Source of the DNA: Erythrobacter sanguineus | GTDB lineage: Bacteria > Pseudomonadota > Alphaproteobacteria > Sphingomonadales > Sphingomonadaceae | Assembly (NCBI GenBank): GCA_945878845.1 | Contig: CAMCUB010000018.1 | Coordinates: forward strand, 1 to 63,827 | Length of the DNA: 63,827 bases | Reading direction: 5' to 3' | Part shown: in pieces, positions 26,897-34,620 of the stretch | How the letters are laid out: the number at the start of each line of letters is the position of its first letter | Position numbering within the stretch: position 1 is the first letter of the stretch | Made by a program: the position numbers and the translations under genes | Notes under the pieces: generated by a model | Told to the model about the DNA's origin: nothing | The model's input: only the letters and a program-made list of their open reading frames with translations | The model's database searches: none

Positions 26897-27838
26897 TCAG
26901 AAGACGTATCCGATCGACAGCGTCAGACGATAACCCTCGCGCTCGCGCGCGCTCTCGATGCTCGAGAAGAACACGTATTTCGCCTCGGCCTCGACCCGCC
27001 ATTTGCCGGGCCACCATTGCAGCTCGACCTCGGGGACGATCTGCCGGTCGCGGCGCAGCGCGCCATCATCGGCGATACGGGCATCGAAGCGGGTCTTGAT
27101 CAGCTCGACCGCGGGGCGCACCCGCAAGTCTGGGCCGATCGGGCGGGTATAGGCAAGGCTGGCGGATTCGCGCTCGTAGCCGCGCTGCGGATCATCCGAA
27201 CGGATGCTCTCGGCGCGCAGGTCGAAGGCGAGGTAGTGGTAGGCACCGAAGCGGCGGCGATATTGCGCATCGATGCGCTCCCCGTCGCCGGTGGTCGCGG
27301 GCCCTGCGCCATTGTCATATTGCCGTTCGCGCCATGTGCCCTGCACCCGGAAGCGGTTTTCCTGCGTCGGTTCGAAAGTGGCGCGCGCGGAATACTCCCA
27401 GCCGTCAGCATCGGCGGATTCGACCGTGACGAGGTCGTCATAGCGCCGCACCTGCGCCTGCAATTCGAAGCTGTCGGTGATGTCATGCTCGATACTGGCG
27501 GTGAGCCGGTCGCGCGAGATATCAGCGCGGTCTTGGCCGAGGCGGAACACCTCGATCCGGTCGGCCTCGAGCCGCACGCGGGTGCGCTTGCTCTCGATGC
27601 CGAGCCCGACCTGCGCGCGCACCGACAGTGCCTCGCCGTCGATCACCAGATCCTCATCGCGGGTGGTGGACTGGGCGCTGACCGCCTGAATATCGATGCG
27701 GGCATCGGGTTCGAGCGTCCAGCCCGGTTCGTCCGCCGCCGCCAGCGGTGCGCCTGCGGCCAAGCCCAGTGCCAGCGCGGCGATGTGCCACCCCCGGCGG
27801 ACAGGCCGGAGCGCGCGTGCAAATCTCGTAGCAGACAT
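26897..27838 (-). CDS. outer-membrane beta-barrel protein of the ATP-grasp/7TM operon
   Basis: About 313 residues from the ATG at 27838 (MSATRFARAL). A signal peptide (IAALALGLAAGAPLAAA) is followed by alternating hydrophobic/polar strands rich in Arg, Glu and Tyr (RVRLEADRIEVFRLG, RFRVQGTWRERQYD, HYLAFDLRAESIR, WRVEAEAKYVFFS). The protein ends RLTLSIGYVF with a terminal Phe, the signature for Bam-mediated insertion. I count about 12-14 candidate strands. No family is recognised. It is the first gene of the operon, its stop one base before the 7TM start, so it probably acts with the ligase in the envelope. Confidence 0.75.
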   Translation of the reverse strand: MSATRFARALRPVRRGWHIAALALGLAAGAPLAAADEPGWTLEPDARIDIQAVSAQSTTRDEDLVIDGEALSVRAQVGLGIESKRTRVRLEADRIEVFRLGQDRADISRDRLTASIEHDITDSFELQAQVRRYDDLVTVESADADGWEYSARATFEPTQENRFRVQGTWRERQYDNGAGPATTGDGERIDAQYRRRFGAYHYLAFDLRAESIRSDDPQRGYERESASLAYTRPIGPDLRVRPAVELIKTRFDARIADDGALRRDRQIVPEVELQWWPGKWRVEAEAKYVFFSSIESAREREGYRLTLSIGYVF

Positions 27839-27880
27839 GGTGAAGCCCCCGTTAACCTCGTCGGCATACGGGGGGGCGCG

Positions 27881-27914
27881 TTTAGAAATTCCTAACCGCA
27901 AATATAAACATTTG
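27881..27914 (-). promoter_or_regulatory. A/T-rich dyads upstream of the barrel/7TM/ligase operon
   Basis: In an otherwise GC-rich stretch, CAAAT-ATAAAC-ATTTG (27899-27914) and TTAGAAATTCCTAA (27882-27895) are two inverted repeats side by side, 45-75 bases upstream of the start at 27838. They are good candidates for the promoter and an operator of the envelope operon. Confidence 0.45.
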
Positions 27915-27955
27915 ACACATCGCGACGCTCCGCCGCCATGTCCCTGAAAAGCGAA

Positions 27956-27985
27956 GCGGCGGGGAACCCGAGGGTCCCCCGCCGC
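27956..27985 (-). terminator. hairpin terminator after TonB-dependent receptor
   Basis: GCGGCGGGGAACCC (27956-27969) pairs with GGGTCCCCCGCCGC (27972-27985) with one mismatch and a two-base loop. On the minus strand the stem is followed by TTCGCTTTTC, giving a plausible intrinsic terminator about 40 bases after the receptor stop at 28023. Confidence 0.65.
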
Positions 27986-28022
27986 CTGAGAGTCCGTCCG
28001 GGCTTGCCGGAACGGCGCGCGA

Positions 28023-30380
28023 TTAGAACTTCGCGGTCACTTCCACCCCGTAGAAGCGCGGTTCGGCGGGGATGAAGGTGGGGATGGTGAAGGCCCCGCC
28101 GGTGTTGCCCGCGTCGAGCAGGTAGTTTTCATCGGTCGCGTTGCGGATGAAGCCGGCGAGCTCGTACTTGCCGTCCACGAAGCTGACGCCTGCGCGCGCG
28201 TTCACCAGCGTCACCGCGTCCTGCGAGATCAGCGGGTTGTTGGGCACTTCGAAGAAGATCTGGCTGCGATAGGTGATGCTCGGCGTGGCGAAGAAGCGGA
28301 TGCCGTTCCCGAACTCCTTGTCGATGGTGAAGCCGCCCGCGGCCTGCCATTCCGGCTGCAAGCGGAAGCGCGCGCCCGAGAAGGCCGGCGAGAAGGCGCC
28401 GTCCTCGTCGATCCCGCCATCGATGTAGCCGAAGTTGCCGAACACCTGCAGCCAGTCGGTCACCTCGACCGCCACTTCAGCCTCAACCCCGAGGTTGGAG
28501 GCGCGGCCAGCGCTCGCGGTTACGAAGGCGCCGGTCGGGTTGCCGTTGGCATCGAGCTGGGCGACCGAGACCTGGAAGTCGTTATAGACCTGGTAGTAAA
28601 CGCCGACCGAGCCCGAGATCCGGCCGGTGGCAAGCTTCACGCCGCCTTCGTAGTTCCACACCGTCTCTTCGGCGATGTTGGTGATGTTGGGCAGCACCGC
28701 GGTGCCGCTGCGCCGTGCAGCGACGTTGATCACCGGCGAGCGGCGGCCCTTGGAGACCGTCGCGAAGACGTTCACGTCGTCGCTGACACGGTACAGCGCG
28801 TTGAAGCGCGGCAGCCAGGCGTTGAAGCGGCCATCTTCGACGAAAGTCTGGCCGCGGGTGTCGATCTGCCCCGGGATCAGCGCCGCGCCGCTCAGCTGGC
28901 CGTTCGGCACATTGGCGAAGAAGCCCGAGCGGCGGTATTCGTTGAGCCAGCGGACGCCCGCGGTCAGCTCGAGGCTGTCCCACAGCGTGTAGGTCGCATC
29001 GGCGAACAGCGAATAGGCCTCGTTGCGGCCCTGGTTCTCGAACACCGAGTTGTACTGGATCGGCGCGAGGCCGAGCGTCGGCACGCTGCCGTCCGCCGCA
29101 ACGCAAGGAGCCGCACCGAACGGCCGGCTGGCAACCGGCGCGCCGAACAGGGTCGAAAGGCACTGGAGGAACACGCCCTCTTCGGTCGCGAAGGGCACGT
29201 TCTGGCTGCCGTCCTCGATGAAGGCGTTCCAGCCGAAGCTGGCGCGCAGGGTCTTGCCCGAATAGGTGAAGCGCCCTTCGTGGCTCGCCTGCCAGCCCTT
29301 GGCGAGTTCGGCGAATTCGAGGAACGGCGCGGCGGTGCCGTCAGCGTCGAACACTTCGGCGCTGTCGAACTCGCGATAGCCGTTGACGGTGGTGAAGCTC
29401 CAGTCGTCCTCGAACTGGTGGTCGATGGTGAGGTTGAGATCATAGACCTCGCGGTTGAGGCCGAGCTGGTCGTCGCCCAGCGCTGCCGCGCCCGCGGGAT
29501 AGCCGCCGAGGTTGGCGTCGCGGAAGGCGTTGGCCGCCCCGCCCGGCGCACCGGCGAAGGCCGGGAAGCGGCCCGAGACGAACGGCGTGCCGCCGTTGCG
29601 CTGCTGGTCATAGGTGCCGATCAGGTCGACAGTGGTGCGGTCGGTCGGCGTCCAGCGCAGCGAGGCGCGCAGGCCGAGCTGGTCCTGCGCATAGAGTTCC
29701 TCTTCCTGGTTGGGGTTGAGGTTCTGGACGTAACCGTCGCGCGTGCGCCACTCGCCGGCGAGGCGGAAGGCGATGGAATCGCTGCCGATATTGACATAGC
29801 CGCCCAGCAGGGTCTGGTTGAAGTTGCCGTAGCCGCCGCGCACTTCGGCCGAGAAGCCCTGACGCGGCTTGGCCGAGACGAGGCTGATCGCGCCCACCGC
29901 GCTCGCGGTGCCGAACAGCGTGGCCTGCGGGCCCTTGATGACTTCGACGCGCTCGAGGTCGTAGATCGCCTGATACGAGCCGCGCGAGCGCGAGATGTCG
30001 ACGCCGTTGTAATAGAGCGTGACGCGCGGACCCTGCTGCGCCGAGCCGCTATCCGAGGTGATCCCGCGAATCACGACGCCGGGGTTGTTGGCGCTCTGCT
30101 CCTGGATGAGCAGGCCGGGGATGTAATAGGACAGCTCGTCGAGATCGCCGACACCCAGCTCGCGGATGCGCTCGCCGGTGGTGGCGCTGATGGTGATCGG
30201 CACGTCCAATGCGCGCTGTTCGATCTTCTGGGTGGTGACGATGATCTCGTTGCCCGAGGCGGTGTCGTCCTCGGCGGCGGCGGCGTCATCCTGCGCAAAG
30301 GCAGCCTGCGGCGCGGCGGCGAGGGTGGCAGCGAGCGCGATCAGCGATGCGCAGCGAAGCGGGGTGCGGGTGCGAAGCAT
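28023..30380 (-). CDS. TonB-dependent receptor
   Basis: A 785-residue outer-membrane receptor. Signal peptide ends AAFAQ; a TonB-box-like NEIIVTTQKIEQRALDVPITIS follows. The plug domain contains YYIPGLLIQEQSANNPGVVIRGI and LERVEVIKGPQATLFGTASAVGAISLVS. The 22-stranded barrel ends EPRFYGVEVTAKF with a terminal Phe. The barrel resembles sphingomonad receptors for unknown organic ligands rather than defined siderophore receptors. No transport partners are adjacent. A GCTGCG-A-CGCAGC dyad at 30439-30451 lies in its upstream region. Confidence 0.93.
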   Translation of the reverse strand: MLRTRTPLRCASLIALAATLAAAPQAAFAQDDAAAAEDDTASGNEIIVTTQKIEQRALDVPITISATTGERIRELGVGDLDELSYYIPGLLIQEQSANNPGVVIRGITSDSGSAQQGPRVTLYYNGVDISRSRGSYQAIYDLERVEVIKGPQATLFGTASAVGAISLVSAKPRQGFSAEVRGGYGNFNQTLLGGYVNIGSDSIAFRLAGEWRTRDGYVQNLNPNQEEELYAQDQLGLRASLRWTPTDRTTVDLIGTYDQQRNGGTPFVSGRFPAFAGAPGGAANAFRDANLGGYPAGAAALGDDQLGLNREVYDLNLTIDHQFEDDWSFTTVNGYREFDSAEVFDADGTAAPFLEFAELAKGWQASHEGRFTYSGKTLRASFGWNAFIEDGSQNVPFATEEGVFLQCLSTLFGAPVASRPFGAAPCVAADGSVPTLGLAPIQYNSVFENQGRNEAYSLFADATYTLWDSLELTAGVRWLNEYRRSGFFANVPNGQLSGAALIPGQIDTRGQTFVEDGRFNAWLPRFNALYRVSDDVNVFATVSKGRRSPVINVAARRSGTAVLPNITNIAEETVWNYEGGVKLATGRISGSVGVYYQVYNDFQVSVAQLDANGNPTGAFVTASAGRASNLGVEAEVAVEVTDWLQVFGNFGYIDGGIDEDGAFSPAFSGARFRLQPEWQAAGGFTIDKEFGNGIRFFATPSITYRSQIFFEVPNNPLISQDAVTLVNARAGVSFVDGKYELAGFIRNATDENYLLDAGNTGGAFTIPTFIPAEPRFYGVEVTAKF

Positions 30381-30536
30381 GGGGGAAAGCCCTTATCCGT
30401 GGAGAGAGGCCTTGCCCGTGACAGTGCTTGGTGACGATGCTGCGACGCAGCAATGAAGGCTGCGTGACTTGGGGTTTACAGTTTCGGGACGTTGCCGAAA
30501 TGCATCTTTGTTGGCGGCCACCTTCGGTGGCGCAGT

Positions 30537-30615
30537 CCCCCCACCCCACCTCCCCGCCCGGCCACCAATAGTACCACTATGTTATGGTGGCCGGGCGGGG
30601 AGGTGGGGCGGGGGG
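30537..30615. repeat. long near-perfect inverted repeat downstream of ftsK
   Basis: A left arm ending CGCCCGGCCACCA (to 30567) pairs with a right arm starting TGGTGGCCGGGCG (30585); 24 bp are perfect and about five more follow after one mismatch. The loop itself holds ATAGT-ACC-ACTAT (30569-30581). A smaller hairpin, GCCACC-TTC-GGTGGC, is at 30517-30531. It lies between ftsK (stop 30646) and the receptor (start 30380). No T-run follows, so it is not a classic intrinsic terminator. Confidence 0.8.
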
Positions 30616-30645
30616 TCTGCATCGCGCGTCAGCGCGATCAGCAAA

Positions 30646-33066
30646 TCAAATCGGATTGCCGTCCTTGTCGCGGAAGATCTCTCGGCGGCCGACATGGTTT
30701 GCCGGGCCGACGAAGCCGTCTTCCTCCATCCGCTCGATCCACTTGGCTGCGGTGTTGTAGCCCACGCCCATCTGGCGCTGGAGCCAGCTGCCGCTCGCCT
30801 TCTGGTTCTCGAACACGATCTGGCAGGCCTGGCGATACTTGCGCTCTTCCGGGTTGTCCGAGGCGGTGAGGTCGTCCTCGAAGCCGAAGCCGCCGAACCC
30901 TTCCTCGGGCTCCTCGGTGACCGCGTCGACATAGGCGGGCGAGCCTTGCGCGCGCCAGTGCACGGCGACTGCCTCGACCTCCTCGTCGGAGACGAAGGGC
31001 CCGTGGACGCGCACCATCGCGCCGGTGTTGGGCTTGTAGAGCATGTCGCCCTTGCCCAGCAGCTGCTCGGCGCCCTGCTCGCCAAGGATCGTGCGGCTGT
31101 CGATCCGGCTGGTCACCTTGAAGCTGATGCGGGTCGGCAGGTTGGCCTTGATGACGCCGGTGATGACGTCGACCGAGGGGCGCTGCGTCGCCATGATCAG
31201 GTGGATCCCCGCCGCGCGGCTCTTCTGGCTGAGGCGCTGGATCAGCACTTCGATCTCCTTGCCGACGGTGACCATCAGGTCGGCAAGCTCGTCGACGATC
31301 AGCACGATCTGGGGCAGCGGCTGGTAATCGAGCTGTTCTTCCTCGAACAATTGCTCGCCGGTCTCGGGGTCGAACCCGGTCTGCACCCGGCGGCCCAGCG
31401 GCTTGCCCTTGGCGATCGCGGCCGAGACCTTCTCGTTGAAGGAGTTGATGTTGCGCGAGGAAATCGCGCTCATCATCCGGTAGCGCCGCTCCATCTCCTC
31501 GACCGCCCATTTCAGCGCGCGCACCGACTTGGCAGGCTCGGTCACCACGGGGGAGAGGAGGTGCGGGATGTCGTCATAGACGCTGAGTTCCAGCACCTTG
31601 GGATCGATCAGGATCAGCCGCAGCTCGGCGGGCGTGAAGCGGTAGAGCAGCGAGAGCAGGATCACGTTCAATCCCACCGACTTGCCCGACCCGGTCGTCC
31701 CCGCGACCAGCAGGTGCGGCATCGCGGCAAGATCGGCGATGATCGGCTCGCCCGCGATGTCCTTGCCGAGGATCACCGGCAGGTTGCCCTTGGCATCGAC
31801 GAAGGCGGCCGCCGCGGCGAGCTCCTTGAGCATCACCACCTGACGGTCCTGATTGGGCAGCTCGATGCCCATGACGGTGCGCCCCGGGATCGGCGAGACG
31901 CGCGCGGAGATCGCGCTCATGTTGCGGGCGATGTCTTCGGCGAGGCCGACCACGCGGCTGGCCTTGATGCCGGGAGCCGGTTCGAGCTCGTACATCGTCA
32001 CCACCGGGCCGGTGCGCACCGCGGTGATCTCGCCCTTCACATTGAAATCGTCGAGCACGTTCTCGAGCAGCCGCGCGTTGCGTTCTAGCGCCAGCTTGTC
32101 GAGCTTGGGGCCCTTGTCGACCGGGGGCTCGGCGAGCAGGTCGAGGCTCGGCAAGGTGAAGGGCGCGAACATGTCGGCTTGCGCGGTCTTGCCGGTCGCA
32201 GCGCGCTTGGGCGGGGCGGAGGGGTCCGAAATCTCGGGGGCGCGGCGCGGGCGCTCCTCGGCGACGGGTGCCGGTGCGGCATCGCCCTTGGCGGGGCGGC
32301 GCGGGCGGGCGGGGGCCTCTTCCTCGTCCGCGTCGTCGATGTCGCCGGCGAAGGTGAGCGCGTTCTGCTTGCGGCCCGAAAACGGCAGGCGGCGCATCAG
32401 GCCGGCGAGCGAGCCCCCGCCGAGAAAATCGGGCAGGCTCATCAGCACCCGCCAGTCGATCGCAAAGATCCGCGTCAGCAGCGCCACCCCGGCGCCGAGG
32501 CAGGCGAGCCCGAGGCCGAGGATCACCCAGCCCTCCGCAGCCTCGCCAAAGCGCGCGGCGACAGCCTGAATCGCGCCCGCGCCAAGCAGCCCCGCAAGCC
32601 CGCCCGATTGCGCCGGCAGCGTGCCGCCCGGCCCTTCGAACGCCAGTGCGAGAACGGTCGCGACGAGGCTCATCGCGATCAGCAGCAGCGCGGTCGGCAT
32701 CCACCAGGCGGTGGTCTCGGGCGCATCGCCATTCTCGACATCGCGCCACAGCTTGCGCGCGCTGACATAGAGCAAGGGCAGCAGCAGCACGCCGGGCAGG
32801 CCGAACACCAGCAGCACGCGGTCCGCCGCCCAGGCCCCGGCGCGGCCCATCCAGTTGGCGACCTCGCCCGGATCGGCAGCGGTCGAGGGGCTGGGATCGG
32901 TCTGGGTGTAGCTGGCGAGCGCGAGCGCGAGGAACACGGCCATGCCCAGCAGCAGCCCCGCGCCGGTCATCTGCGCGATGCGGCGCAAGCTGCGGCGCAG
33001 CCCTGCGCGCCACTCGGCGTCGGTCTGGCGGACGGGTTTAGCGGGCGTGACCGCGCGGCTGGCCAT
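30646..33066 (-). CDS. ftsK: DNA translocase FtsK
   Basis: About 806 residues from the ATG at 33066 (MASRAVTPAKPV). Four hydrophobic helices in the first ~200 residues anchor it at the septum; a charged linker (DADEEEAPARPRRPAKGD) follows. The motor has GTTGSGKSVGLN (Walker A, near residue 450), LRLILIDPKVLELSVYDDIPHL, IVLIVDELADLMVTVGKEIE (Walker B) and IHLIMATQRPSVDVITGVIKANLPTRI. A full winged-helix gamma domain for KOPS recognition closes the protein (GSWLQRQMGVGYNTAAKWIERMEEDGFVG). It pumps terminal chromosome DNA during division. A stand-alone gamma-like gene lies just upstream. Confidence 0.95.
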   Translation of the reverse strand: MASRAVTPAKPVRQTDAEWRAGLRRSLRRIAQMTGAGLLLGMAVFLALALASYTQTDPSPSTAADPGEVANWMGRAGAWAADRVLLVFGLPGVLLLPLLYVSARKLWRDVENGDAPETTAWWMPTALLLIAMSLVATVLALAFEGPGGTLPAQSGGLAGLLGAGAIQAVAARFGEAAEGWVILGLGLACLGAGVALLTRIFAIDWRVLMSLPDFLGGGSLAGLMRRLPFSGRKQNALTFAGDIDDADEEEAPARPRRPAKGDAAPAPVAEERPRRAPEISDPSAPPKRAATGKTAQADMFAPFTLPSLDLLAEPPVDKGPKLDKLALERNARLLENVLDDFNVKGEITAVRTGPVVTMYELEPAPGIKASRVVGLAEDIARNMSAISARVSPIPGRTVMGIELPNQDRQVVMLKELAAAAAFVDAKGNLPVILGKDIAGEPIIADLAAMPHLLVAGTTGSGKSVGLNVILLSLLYRFTPAELRLILIDPKVLELSVYDDIPHLLSPVVTEPAKSVRALKWAVEEMERRYRMMSAISSRNINSFNEKVSAAIAKGKPLGRRVQTGFDPETGEQLFEEEQLDYQPLPQIVLIVDELADLMVTVGKEIEVLIQRLSQKSRAAGIHLIMATQRPSVDVITGVIKANLPTRISFKVTSRIDSRTILGEQGAEQLLGKGDMLYKPNTGAMVRVHGPFVSDEEVEAVAVHWRAQGSPAYVDAVTEEPEEGFGGFGFEDDLTASDNPEERKYRQACQIVFENQKASGSWLQRQMGVGYNTAAKWIERMEEDGFVGPANHVGRREIFRDKDGNPI

Positions 33067-33153
33067 GGGGGCTGTCTCCTGAGCGGAACACATCATGAAT
33101 CCTCGGGCGCGCGGGGTCAATGGAATTCGCCCTCGGCCCAGCGCGATGGTGCC

Positions 33154-33340
33154 TCAATGGAGCCGATCCGGAGGGATCTTGAGGATGCCGTTCTCCTCCA
33201 TCCGCCGCACCCAGCGTTCCGCCTGATAGAACCCGACCTCGAAGCGGCGCTGGAGTACCGAGATCGACGGCCTGCCGCCGCGGATCACGAAGTCGCAGGC
33301 CTGGCCAGTAGAGCTGGTCGTCGTCGGAATCGCCGATCAT
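33154..33340 (-). pseudogene. stand-alone FtsK gamma-domain protein, frameshifted
   Basis: Starting at the ATG at 33340 (overlapping the ThiE-like stop as ATGA) the frame reads MIGDSDDDQLYW, then derails. Removing one base near 33304 restores QACDFVIRGGRPSISVL, RRFEVGFYQAERWVRRME and ENGILKIPPDRLH to a TGA at 33154-33156. The result, about 61 residues, is a free copy of the winged-helix gamma domain that ends FtsK (compare RQACQIVFENQ and IERMEEDGFVG). Small FtsK-gamma proteins are found in sphingomonads. Either a true frameshift mutation or a sequencing error explains the extra base. Confidence 0.75.
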
Positions 33341-33873
33341 GACAGCCCGTCGATCGCCGCCCAGCGCGACCAGCGGAGCGCGCGCGCCTGCTTCGCAGTC
33401 ATCCCGCCAAGCGCGATCACCGGCAGTCGCGATTGCCGGGCGAGCAGCCGGAACCGCACCGCGCCCAGCGTCTTGCCGCCCGGGTGCGTGGCCGTCGGGA
33501 ACACCGGCGAGAGCAGCGCGGCATCCGCTCCGAGCCTTGCGGCGAGCCCGAGTTCGCCGAGGTCATGCGCTGTCGCGAGGTGGAGAAGCCCCGCCCGCCG
33601 CGGCCATAGCGCGCGCGGCGCACCATAGATTCCGTCTGCGCCCCATTCGCGGCCGGTCAGGGCCGAATCGGCGAGCACCACCACGTGGCCCCGCGCCCGC
33701 GCCGCTCGCCGAAGCGCGCGAAAGCGGGCGAGGCGCTCGGCCGGCTCCAGATGATAATGGCGATAGATCAACCCCGATCCGCGCGGCAGCGCAGCAAGTG
33801 CCCGCTCGAGCGCGGCGTCATTGCGGGCGTCGGAGATCAGCCATAGGGCGGGGAGGGTCTTTGCGCAGGCCAC
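33337..33873 (-). CDS. thiamine-phosphate synthase-like (ThiE/TenI) protein
   Basis: About 178 residues from a GTG at 33873; the open frame extends upstream under yggS but that part is a shadow. The TIM-barrel features of the ThiE/TenI family are visible: ALWLISDARND at the start, LIYRHYHLEPAERLARF, VVVLADSALTGREWGADGIYGAP, HLATAHDLGELGLAARLGADAALLSPVFPTATHPGG and PVIALGGMTAKQARAL. The sequence is shorter than ThiE and its phosphate-site and substrate residues are only partly kept, so a TenI-like or altered role is possible. Divergent from yggS; its stop overlaps the FtsK-gamma start. Confidence 0.7.
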   Translation of the reverse strand: MACAKTLPALWLISDARNDAALERALAALPRGSGLIYRHYHLEPAERLARFRALRRAARARGHVVVLADSALTGREWGADGIYGAPRALWPRRAGLLHLATAHDLGELGLAARLGADAALLSPVFPTATHPGGKTLGAVRFRLLARQSRLPVIALGGMTAKQARALRWSRWAAIDGLS

Positions 33874-33895
33874 CGCTCCGCTATAGAGCCGCCCA

Positions 33896-34558
33896 ATGGA
33901 AAACGCAGCATCCCGCCTCGCCGAAATCCGCGCCAATATTGCCCGCGTCTGCAAGCCAGCGCGCCGCGAGCCCTCGTCAGTCACGCTGATCGCGGTGAGC
34001 AAGACCCATGATGCGCCCACGATCCAGCCGCTGATCGACGCCGGACAGCGGGTGTTTGGCGAGAACCGGGTGCAGGAGGCGCAGGGCAAGTGGCCCGCCT
34101 TGCGCGAGGCCCATCCCGACATCGCGCTCCACCTCATCGGCCAGCTGCAATCGAACAAGGCCGAGGAAGCCGTTGCGCTGTTCGACGTGATCCACTCGCT
34201 CGACCGCCCGAGCCTGCTGACCGCGCTGGCCCGCGCGATGGACAAGGCCGGGCGGCAGGTGCCGTGCTTCGTGCAGGTCAATATCGGCGACGAGGCGCAG
34301 AAGGGCGGCTGCCCGATTGCCGAACTTCCGGCGTTTCTGGCGGCGGTCCGCGCGACCGGCATTCCGCTCGCCGGGCTGATGTGCATTCCCCCCGCCGACA
34401 CCGAGGCCGCGCCGTTCTTCGCCTTCCTCGCCAAGCTCGCGGCGGATCATGGGGTGACCGGCCTCAGCATGGGCATGAGCGGCGATTACGAGACCGCGGT
34501 GATGCTCGGCGCGACGCATGTGCGGGTGGGGACCGCGCTGTTCGGCAGCAGGGGCTAG
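33896..34558 (+). CDS. yggS: YggS family pyridoxal-phosphate homeostasis protein
   Basis: A 220-residue PLP-binding TIM-barrel protein that keeps vitamin B6 balance. The PLP Lys is in TLIAVSKTHDAPTIQPLID; other motifs are FGENRVQEAQGKW, HLIGQLQSNKAEEA, CFVQVNIGDEAQKGG, GLMCIPP and the C-terminal LSMGMSGDYETAVMLGATHVRVGTALFG. Full length for the family. It is divergent from the ThiE-like gene with about 20 bases between starts, so both share a very compact promoter. A two-way terminator follows. Confidence 0.95.
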   Translation: MENAASRLAEIRANIARVCKPARREPSSVTLIAVSKTHDAPTIQPLIDAGQRVFGENRVQEAQGKWPALREAHPDIALHLIGQLQSNKAEEAVALFDVIHSLDRPSLLTALARAMDKAGRQVPCFVQVNIGDEAQKGGCPIAELPAFLAAVRATGIPLAGLMCIPPADTEAAPFFAFLAKLAADHGVTGLSMGMSGDYETAVMLGATHVRVGTALFGSRG

Positions 34559-34566
34559 ACCTAAAC

Positions 34567-34602
34567 AAAAAAGGGCGCCCCGTTGCCGGAGCGCCCCCTT
34601 TC
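34567..34602. terminator. bidirectional intrinsic terminator
   Basis: GGGCGC (34573-34578) pairs with GCGCCC (34591-34596), extended by CCG/CGG inside around a TTGC loop. On the minus strand it is followed by TTTTTTG, which ends the TonB receptor transcript; on the plus strand CCTTTC follows, serving yggS. It lies exactly between the two convergent stops. Confidence 0.85.
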
Positions 34603-34620
34603 ATTGCCCGATGGCGCGGA

